Shown here piece after piece: positions 1 to 4,305 of a stretch of 5,098 nt of DNA. Under the pieces are notes generated by a model. It was not told the origin of the DNA. It was given only the letters and a program-made list of their open reading frames with translations, and searched no databases. Every line of letters begins with the position of its first letter. Within the stretch, counting starts at the first letter, position 1. Where the stretch lies: contig USMP01000124.1 in assembly GCA_900555795.1 (NCBI GenBank), positions 1 to 5,098 of the forward strand. The letters are read 5' to 3'. Source of the stretch: an uncultured Eubacteriales bacterium (lineage in GTDB: Bacteria; Bacillota; Clostridia; Oscillospirales; Oscillospiraceae). The position numbers were made by a program, and so were the translations under genes.

Positions 1-51
1 GCTTGAATGGCATTCAAGAGGTCAGCGGTTCGATCCCGCTTATCTCCACCA
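1..51 (+). tRNA. tRNA-Ala (anticodon GGC), 3' part only
   Basis: This is the 3' part of a tRNA gene, cut by the window start within or just before the anticodon arm. The anticodon stem is CTTGA (2-6) with TCAAG (14-18). It closes a 7-nt loop, ATGGCAT, that places GGC at 9-11 and so reads the Ala codons GCC/GCU. Positions 19-23 (AGGTC) are the variable loop. The T arm is AGCGG-TTCGATC-CCGCT (24-40), with a standard TTCGATC loop. The 3' acceptor strand TATCTCC (41-47) is followed by discriminator A48 and an encoded CCA (49-51). The A32-U38 pair seen in the loop is a known feature of bacterial tRNA-Ala(GGC). The D arm and 5' acceptor strand lie outside the window. Other tRNA genes may precede it. 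Confidence 0.93.
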
Positions 52-85
52 AAAAGAAGACATAATGTATTATGTCTTCTTTTTT
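52..85 (+). terminator. Rho-independent terminator after tRNA-Ala
   Basis: A near-perfect hairpin begins directly after the CCA end. AGAAGACATAA (55-65) pairs with TTATGTCTTCT (70-80) around the small loop TGTA, and is flanked by a run of A on the 5' side and a run of T (80-85) on the 3' side. The A-tract and T-tract extend the stem further, so the element could work in both directions. It should separate tRNA transcription from the RNA gene that starts near 252. Confidence 0.88.
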
Positions 86-120
86 GCGTTGTTATCAAAA
101 TATGTCAAACTATAAGATAC

Positions 121-150
121 CCCGGGCTGCAAAACAGCGGGAGTTTTGTC
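121..150 (+). terminator. Possible second hairpin or weak terminator
   Basis: GCTG (126-129) pairs with CAGC (135-138) around CAAAA. The flanking CCC (121-123) can pair with GGG (139-141) if GG is bulged. A T-rich tail, TTTTGTCTT, starts at 144. It may be a backup terminator for the tRNA unit or simply an inverted repeat. The stem is short and bulged, so confidence is low. Confidence 0.3.
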
Positions 151-170
151 TTCCGTTAAGCGGATGACAA
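146..170. repeat. Imperfect inverted repeat upstream of the OLE promoter
   Basis: TTGTC-T-TCCG (146-155) pairs with CGGA-T-GACAA (161-170) around the loop TTAAG. This gives nine base pairs interrupted by one T-T mismatch. No T-tract follows, so a terminator is unlikely. It could be an operator for a dimeric regulator, or part of a longer transcript if one starts further upstream. No regulator family can be assigned from the sequence. Confidence 0.45.
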
Positions 171-189
171 TATTTATGAACGGTCTGTA

Positions 190-213
190 AATATACAAAA
201 AGTTTTGTATATT
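190..213. repeat. Perfect 24-bp palindrome abutting the -35 box, candidate operator
   Basis: AATATACAAAA (190-200) and TTTTGTATATT (203-213) are exact inverted copies separated only by AG. The palindrome ends three bases before the -35 hexamer at 217. That is where an activator, or a repressor contacting RNA polymerase, would sit. It is AT-only apart from a C/G pair in each arm and the central AG. It would be a poor terminator, since the stem is AT-rich and no extended T-run follows. Operator function is inferred from symmetry and position only. Confidence 0.55.
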
Positions 214-216
214 CCC

Positions 217-245
217 TTGAATATTCAGAGAGGGTGTGCTATACT
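217..245 (+). promoter_or_regulatory. Sigma-A type promoter of the OLE RNA, with extended -10
   Basis: The -35 hexamer TTGAAT (217-222) is followed by exactly 17 bp and then the -10 hexamer TATACT (240-245). A TGC extension (237-239) makes an extended -10. Predicted transcription start is about 252-253. This coincides with the first base of the long-range stem that closes the RNA downstream (253), which is independent support for both calls. Confidence 0.85.
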
Positions 246-251
246 ATGTAC

Positions 252-902
252 TGCTAAACGACGGTGCAGTATCCTAGTCAGATCTGCCGTTTCTGAAGAA
301 GGGCCTAAAAATCCTTTGAAGGGCATAACTGTGAAACCCTTGGTGCCTGCTTCTTACGCCCAGTTTGGGGTGGGTGCTGAGTGGGAAGTGCGTACTCTCG
401 TGCTTGCGGATTCAGGGCGCTCCCCAATGGCATGGGGAATGTGACCCTGCTTTCGTGGAGACCTGTTTACGTGCATAGGCGTACTCCCTTGCGGTACCGC
501 GACCTGTGTACGACTCAGGGTGGAAACCTGTATTGCGGTGCTACCCGGCCTTGAGCCGTGAACGCTGTGTGCAGAGTAGCCTGCCTTGCGTGGGTATGGC
601 GAATAGGAGAACACGCGGCTGCCTCCCCGGCCAGGGAGGAACCGTGATCGCTCCTTGAAACCATGGCTGCAAAAGAGGCTAAGAAACGGCGTGACTGTAG
701 TGGAAAACACCTAGGCTGTCGTGATTGGGCCAGTAGAGGATTGCAGTGCGGACTAAGTGGCAGTCGGGTATTGCGGTGGGCAACGCCGCGGCGGGACGCT
801 GAAAGGGAAACCACCTGATCGGCAACGAGAGGCGCGTCCCGGGGAAATCCAACCCGTACCTAAGCCGTAAGATTTACTTTACTGGTTGCCGTCGCTTTAG
901 CG
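252..902 (+). ncRNA. ole: OLE RNA (Ornate Large Extremophilic RNA)
   Basis: A roughly 650-nt non-coding RNA, close to the usual OLE length of about 600 nt. Its ends pair: GCTAAA-CGACGG (253-264) with CCGTCG-C-TTTAGC (889-901), 12 bp with one bulged C895. Inside, many local helices can be read: 319-323/337-341; 386-392/399-405; 413-417/445-449 stacked outside 421-425/434-438; 480-484/508-512; 519-521/526-528 with a GGAA tetraloop; 540-544/576-580 enclosing 546-549/555-558; 612-615/643-646 enclosing 622-627/634-639; 792-799/834-841; 819-821/826-828 with a GCAA loop; and 850-854/884-888 beside the closing stem. No ORF here resembles a protein. Identity rests on size, complexity and synteny: the next genes are OapA-like, dxs, tlyA and nadK, a classic OLE neighbourhood. 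In studied Firmicutes OLE RNA binds OapA at the membrane and also binds OapB and OapC; its loss affects ethanol, cold and Mg2+ tolerance. No covariance search could be run here, and the fold is by eye. Confidence 0.88.
792..841 (+). other. OLE subdomain: 8-bp stem with GNRA hairpin and k-turn-like GA/GA loop
   Basis: CGGGACGC (792-799) pairs perfectly with GCGTCCCG (834-841). Within it, TCG-GCAA-CGA (819-828) is a GNRA-capped hairpin. It is flanked by GA (817-818) on the 5' side and GA (829-830) on the 3' side, the arrangement needed for tandem sheared G-A pairs. CC (811-812 or 814-815) and GG (831-832) can form the next stem. A kink-turn is therefore plausible, but the bulge length is ambiguous (1 or 4 nt instead of the usual 3). 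OLE RNAs are known to contain protein-binding sites for OapB and for the L7Ae/YbxF-type protein OapC. Assigning this site to either is inference. Confidence 0.5.
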
Positions 903-914
903 CTTCTTTATATG

Positions 915-958
915 TGACAGCATCCGTCCCATGGCCAGGGGACGGATATTTTCTGTCA
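915..958 (+). terminator. Hairpin after OLE RNA, likely terminator or attenuator before oapA
   Basis: ATCCGTCCC (922-930) pairs exactly with GGGACGGAT (939-947) around an 8-nt loop, followed by ATTTTC. An outer arm, TGACAG (915-920) with CTGTCA (953-958), can extend the structure. The inner GC-rich stem with a short U-tract fits an intrinsic terminator of moderate strength. Since oapA and the following genes show no clear promoter of their own, partial readthrough is the simplest explanation. Processing of a longer transcript is an alternative. Confidence 0.55.
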
Positions 959-1030
959 GGAATTTTGCCGCATGCCGGCGTGGAAACACGGTTTGCAGGC
1001 GGAGCCTGGTCAACAAATTATTTTGTAAGA

Positions 1031-1039
1031 AGGGTGAGG
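1031..1039 (+). promoter_or_regulatory. Shine-Dalgarno sequence that sets the oapA start
   Basis: AGGGTGAGG (1031-1039) lies 9 nt before the TTG at 1049. It is the best ribosome-binding site in the open frame that runs from 914, and it favours TTG 1049 over the GTG at 914 (inside the upstream hairpin), the GTG at 1034 (which overlaps the site itself) and the ATG at 1103 (no good site upstream). Confidence 0.65.
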
Positions 1040-1048
1040 GATTTTTCT

Positions 1049-1615
1049 TTGGATGACATAGGACAAAATAAAAAACGGGAGAAGAAGCGTCGGAATGGGC
1101 GGATGAGTTGGGCGGTGCGGGTGTTTTTTATGTCCGTATCCCTGTCGGCTGTTTTAAGCCTGCTGTCAGATGAGGCGCTGCGGGGAGCGGGATTGCCGCT
1201 GGCCTTTTGTGTGCTGGCCTGCTTTATCCTGTTGGGAATTTTGTTTGATATCATTGGTGTGGCGGTGACGGCGGCGGATGAGCGCCCCTTTCACTCTATG
1301 GCCGCCCGCAAGAGCCCGGGCGCCCGGGAGGCGCTGGCGCTGATTCGCCGGGCCAACCAGGTGTCCAGTTTCTGCAATGACGTGGTGGGAGACATCTGCG
1401 GCATCATAAGCGGCAGCACAGCGGCCATCATTGTCACCCGGCTGCAGAGCGCGTTCAGCTTCCAGTCTATTTTGATCTCCGCCCTGGTGACGGCCCTGGT
1501 ATCCGGTTTCACCATCGGTGGCAAGGCCTTGGGAAAGACCTTTGCCATTGAGAAGAGTACGACGGTCCTGCAATTGGTGGGACGGTTTATGCATATTTTT
1601 TCCCGACGGAAATAG
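1049..1615 (+). CDS. oapA: OapA, OLE RNA-associated membrane protein
   Basis: A 188-residue basic membrane protein from a TTG start. In OLE-bearing Firmicutes OapA brings OLE RNA to the cell membrane, and the complex affects tolerance of short-chain alcohols and Mg2+; OapA carries a short motif shared with the DUF21 domain of Mg2+-transport proteins. Here a strongly positive N-terminus (KKREKKRR, about 8-15) is followed by four likely membrane helices near 21-40, 48-74, 111-132 and 138-160. The first conserved block is at 67-88, just after helix 2 and including GVAVTAADERPFHSMA. The second, CNDVVGDICGIISG (109-122), opens helix 3. The C-terminus is again basic (SRRK). The basic ends suit contact with RNA, which is inference. 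It lies between OLE RNA and dxs, as expected, with 35 bp to dxs. The start could instead be GTG 1034 or ATG 1103 (170 residues). The family call rests on motifs, topology and position together. Confidence 0.87.
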   Translation: MDDIGQNKKREKKRRNGRMSWAVRVFFMSVSLSAVLSLLSDEALRGAGLPLAFCVLACFILLGILFDIIGVAVTAADERPFHSMAARKSPGAREALALIRRANQVSSFCNDVVGDICGIISGSTAAIIVTRLQSAFSFQSILISALVTALVSGFTIGGKALGKTFAIEKSTTVLQLVGRFMHIFSRRK

Positions 1616-1636
1616 TCCGCCGTGTCCAGTACAGCT

Positions 1637-1644
1637 GAGAGGTG
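1637..1644 (+). promoter_or_regulatory. Shine-Dalgarno sequence that sets the dxs start
   Basis: GAGAGGTG (1637-1644) lies 6 nt before TTG 1651. The upstream in-frame GTG at 1642 overlaps this site and so is unlikely to be the start. The N-terminus from TTG (MILERISSPEDVKQL) matches the usual Dxs beginning. Confidence 0.75.
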
Positions 1645-1650
1645 AACTCT

Positions 1651-3492
1651 TTGATCTTGGAACGGATTTCCTCCCCGGAGGATGTAAAACAACTGAACAG
1701 CCAGGGACTGCGGCTGCTGTGCCAGGAATTGCGCTGCTTTTTGGTGGAGAGCGTATCGCGGACCGGTGGCCACCTGGCCTCCAATCTGGGGGCGGTGGAA
1801 CTGACAGTGGCACTGCACCGGACGTATGATACCGCCCGGGACCGGCTGGTGTTTGACGTGGGCCATCAGTGCTACGTCCATAAGGCCCTCACCGGCCGCA
1901 GGGAGTTATTTTCCACCCTGCGGCAGTTCGGGGGCCTGTCCGGTTTTCCCAAGCCCGAGGAGAGTTGCCACGACGCCTTTGTGGCGGGTCACGCCTCCAA
2001 CTCCGTGTCCGTTGCCCTGGGCATGGCCCGGGCCCGGACCCTCATGAAAGAGAATTACAGTGTCATTGCCCTCATTGGGGATGGAGCGCTGACCGGAGGC
2101 CTGGCTTATGAGGGGCTCAACGACGCCGGGGACTCCGGGGAGCCGCTGGTGGTGGTGCTCAACGACAACGGCATGTCCATTGATCCCAATGTGGGCGGTA
2201 TCGCCACCCATTTAAGCCGTCTGCGGGTTCGGCCTGGTTATTATACCTTTAAAAAGTGGTACAGGGGCCTTATGTCCCACATTCCCGGGGGCCGGGCGCT
2301 GTACCGGTTCAATCACCGGATTAAGACCAGCGTGAAAAAAGCCATCTATCCCTGCTCCATGTTTGAGGACATGGGCTTTACCTATTTAGGCCCGGTGGAT
2401 GGGCACAATTTGGCTCAGCTGTGCTCGACCCTGGCCTGGGCAAAGGAGTTGCGCTGCCCGGTGCTGGTCCATGTGCGCACAGTGAAGGGAAAGGGCTATG
2501 CCCCGGCTGAACTGGAGCCGGAGCGCTGCCACGGAGTGTCCCCCTTTGACCCCAGGGTGGGAGTGGAAGAACACTCCGGTGAGGATTTTTCCGCCGTGCT
2601 GGGCCGGGAACTGTCGGAACTGGCGGGACTGGACAGGCGCGTCTGCGCCATCACCGCCGCCATGGGGGAGGGCACCGGCCTGCAAACCTTTGCAGCGGCC
2701 TGGCCCAAACGCTTTTTTGATGTGGGGATCGCGGAGGGCCACGCCGTCAGTATGGCTGCCGGCATGGCGAAGCAGGGGATGGTGCCGGTGTTTGCCGTGT
2801 ACGCCAGCTTTCTGCAGAGGGGATATGACATGCTGCTCCACGATGTGGCCCTTCTTGGCCTGCACGTGGTGCTGGCGGTGGACCGGGCGGGGCTGGTGGG
2901 GGCTGATGGCCCCACCCACCACGGGTGTCAGGATGTGGGCTATCTCACCCAGATCCCCGGTATGACGGTGCTCTGTCCCGCCTCCTTTGCGGAACTGACC
3001 TCCATGCTCCGCGCTGCGGTGGCTATGGACGGGCCTGTGGCGCTGCGCTACCCCCGTGGCGGGGAAGGGCGGCCCTATCCCGCCTGGGACGGAAGCGCCC
3101 TTCAAGTGCTGCGCGCCGGCGGGGATATCACCCTGGTATCCTATGGGACGCTGACGGACGAACTTATGGCGGCGGCAGAACTGCTGGCGGAGCGGGGTGT
3201 ATCGGCGGAAGTTGTCAAACTTCACCGCATTGCCCCTCTGGATGCGGAGAGTGTGCTGGCCCTGGCTGGCCGGACAGGCCGTCTGCTGGTTCTGGAGGAC
3301 TGCCTGGAGCAGGGGTCTGTGGGTCAGCGCCTGGCGGCGGAGGCCGCTCAGCGGGGAGTGGGACTGAAGTCCCTTCAATTAAAGAATCTGAAAGACCGCT
3401 TTGCCCCCCAGGGCACCGTCGCTCAGCTGCGGCGTCAGGCGGGATTGGATGCCGAGGCTGTGGCGGAGGCTGTAATCGAGGTGCTGCAATGA
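1651..3492 (+). CDS. dxs: 1-deoxy-D-xylulose-5-phosphate synthase
   Basis: A cytosolic thiamine-diphosphate (TPP) enzyme that condenses pyruvate and glyceraldehyde 3-phosphate into DXP, the first step of the MEP isoprenoid pathway; DXP also feeds thiamine and pyridoxal synthesis. The protein is 613 residues, normal for Dxs. In order: the N-terminal TPP-binding domain with GGHLASNLG (39-47), DVGHQCYVHK (69-78, catalytic-type His72), GGLSGFPK (94-101), GHAS (113-116), the GDG metal/TPP motif (143-145, within GDGALTGG) and its partner NDN (171-173); then GPVDGHN (247-253) and the HG pair at 294-295. The transketolase pyrimidine domain follows, with the catalytic Glu362 in AEGHA, YASFLQRGYD (384-393) and DRAGLVGADGPTH (411-423). 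The C-terminal transketolase domain completes it. The common EQHA here reads EGHA; the essential Glu is kept. The gene starts with TTG and overlaps tlyA by 4 bp (ATGA), which implies translational coupling. No promoter is evident in the 35 bp after oapA. Confidence 0.97.
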   Translation: MILERISSPEDVKQLNSQGLRLLCQELRCFLVESVSRTGGHLASNLGAVELTVALHRTYDTARDRLVFDVGHQCYVHKALTGRRELFSTLRQFGGLSGFPKPEESCHDAFVAGHASNSVSVALGMARARTLMKENYSVIALIGDGALTGGLAYEGLNDAGDSGEPLVVVLNDNGMSIDPNVGGIATHLSRLRVRPGYYTFKKWYRGLMSHIPGGRALYRFNHRIKTSVKKAIYPCSMFEDMGFTYLGPVDGHNLAQLCSTLAWAKELRCPVLVHVRTVKGKGYAPAELEPERCHGVSPFDPRVGVEEHSGEDFSAVLGRELSELAGLDRRVCAITAAMGEGTGLQTFAAAWPKRFFDVGIAEGHAVSMAAGMAKQGMVPVFAVYASFLQRGYDMLLHDVALLGLHVVLAVDRAGLVGADGPTHHGCQDVGYLTQIPGMTVLCPASFAELTSMLRAAVAMDGPVALRYPRGGEGRPYPAWDGSALQVLRAGGDITLVSYGTLTDELMAAAELLAERGVSAEVVKLHRIAPLDAESVLALAGRTGRLLVLEDCLEQGSVGQRLAAEAAQRGVGLKSLQLKNLKDRFAPQGTVAQLRRQAGLDAEAVAEAVIEVLQ

Positions 3493-4292
3493 GCAAAAAA
3501 GTGAGATTGGATGTGCTTTTGGTGGAACGGGGCCTGCAGGAGAGCCGGCAGAAAGCCCAGGCCACCATTATGAGCGGCGTGGTGTTTGTTTCCGGTCAGC
3601 GTGCGGACAAGCCGGGGGCTGCTGTGGCGGAGGACGCGGCGGTGGAGATCCGGGGTAATCCTCTGCGATATGTGAGTCGGGGAGGCCTGAAGCTGGAAAA
3701 GGCCATGGCTTCCTGGCCCATCGACTTGAGAGGTGCGGTGTGTATGGATGTGGGGGCCTCCACCGGGGGCTTCACAGACTGTATGCTGCAAAACGGCGCG
3801 GCGCGGGTCTACGCTGTGGATGTAGGTTATGGACAGCTGGCCTGGAGCCTGCGCAGCGATGAGCGGGTGGTGTGTCTGGAGCGGACCAACGCCCGGTATT
3901 TAACCCATGAGCAGGTGCCGGAGGAGCCGGATTTTGCCTCCGTGGATGTCAGCTTCATATCCCTGAAGCTGATTTTGCCCGCCATTGCCGCGGTGCTGCG
4001 GGCGGGAGGCCATGTGGTCTGTCTCATCAAACCCCAGTTCGAGGCGGGGCGGGAGAAGGTGGGCAAAAAGGGCGTGGTGCGCGACTCCGCTGTCCACCGG
4101 GAGGTGCTGGAGCACTTTTTGGTGCATGCAAAGGAAAACGGCTTTACAGTCCTTGATTTGACCTATTCTCCCATCCGGGGGCCAGAGGGAAACCTTGAGT
4201 ATCTGGGCTACCTGGAGCGGGGAGAGGGACCGGAGCGGAGTTTTGATCTGGAGGCGCTGGTGACGGCCAGCCACAGTGTGCTGGGAGAGTGA
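3489..4292 (+). CDS. tlyA: TlyA family rRNA 2'-O-methyltransferase (S4 and FtsJ-like domains)
   Basis: A 267-residue protein of the TlyA/hemolysin A family. Characterised members use S-adenosylmethionine to methylate ribose 2'-OH groups in 16S and/or 23S rRNA; the old hemolysin name is misleading. Residues about 5-65 form the S4 RNA-binding domain (MSKKVRLDVLLVERGL is a typical start). The Rossmann methyltransferase domain begins near 80, with the SAM loop DVGASTGGFTD (87-97) and VDVGYGQL (110-117). A K-D-K-E catalytic tetrad is visible: Lys71 (or Lys68) in GGLKLEKAM, Asp153 in SVDVSF, Lys181 in LIKPQFE and Glu237 in GNLEYL. The ATG overlaps the dxs stop, with GAGGTG five bases upstream as ribosome-binding site. 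TlyA next to dxs and nadK is common in Firmicutes. Which rRNA nucleotides it modifies cannot be read from sequence, and a role in processing OLE RNA is not supported. Confidence 0.94.
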   Translation: MSKKVRLDVLLVERGLQESRQKAQATIMSGVVFVSGQRADKPGAAVAEDAAVEIRGNPLRYVSRGGLKLEKAMASWPIDLRGAVCMDVGASTGGFTDCMLQNGAARVYAVDVGYGQLAWSLRSDERVVCLERTNARYLTHEQVPEEPDFASVDVSFISLKLILPAIAAVLRAGGHVVCLIKPQFEAGREKVGKKGVVRDSAVHREVLEHFLVHAKENGFTVLDLTYSPIRGPEGNLEYLGYLERGEGPERSFDLEALVTASHSVLGE

Positions 4293-4297
4293 GAAGG
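4292..4297 (+). promoter_or_regulatory. Shine-Dalgarno sequence that sets the nadK start
   Basis: AGAAGG (4292-4297) begins at the last base of the tlyA stop codon and lies 8 nt before ATG 4306. The in-frame ATG at 4300 would leave only 2 nt of spacing, so 4306 (MKRVILCPNPYRD) is preferred. The difference is two residues. Confidence 0.7.
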
Positions 4298-4305
4298 TGA
4301 TGGCA

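Noticed and set aside
89..116. Possible promoter TTGTTA, 16 bp, TATAAG
   Set aside because: Spacing is acceptable but the match is weaker than the promoter at 217-245, and transcripts would run into the hairpins at 121-170; not enough support to list.
205..444. A 79-codon + strand reading frame over the promoter and the 5' part of the RNA
   Set aside because: It overlaps the -35 and -10 boxes and begins upstream of the predicted transcription start, has no ribosome-binding site and no recognisable protein features; RNA structure explains the region better.
354..814. Two overlapping minus-strand reading frames of 99-118 codons opposite the RNA
   Set aside because: Low-complexity Arg/Ser/Pro-rich translations, no start signals and no domains; shadows of a GC-rich structured RNA.
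252..902. Other large RNAs: group II intron, RNase P RNA, tmRNA, T-box or other riboswitch
   Set aside because: No intron domain V or reverse transcriptase, no recognisable RNase P core, no tRNA-like ends with a tag ORF, no T-box sequence; length, fold and neighbours fit OLE.
914..1048. Upstream extension of oapA to the GTG at 914 (233 residues)
   Set aside because: That GTG lies at the base of the 915-958 hairpin with no ribosome-binding site, and the extra 45 residues do not look like part of a membrane protein; TTG 1049 has a good site.
1166..1881. Minus-strand reading frames opposite oapA and the start of dxs
   Set aside because: Pro/Gln/His-rich translations typical of antisense GC-rich codons; the + strand carries clear conserved proteins.
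2386..3378. A 330-codon minus-strand reading frame opposite dxs
   Set aside because: Despite its length it is His/Gln/Gly-rich with no domain, and lies entirely antisense to the conserved Dxs sequence.
2925..3488. N-terminal extension of the tlyA frame into dxs
   Set aside because: The extension is Gly/Arg/Cys-rich out-of-frame dxs; tlyA starts at ATG 3489 with a typical S4-domain beginning and a ribosome-binding site.
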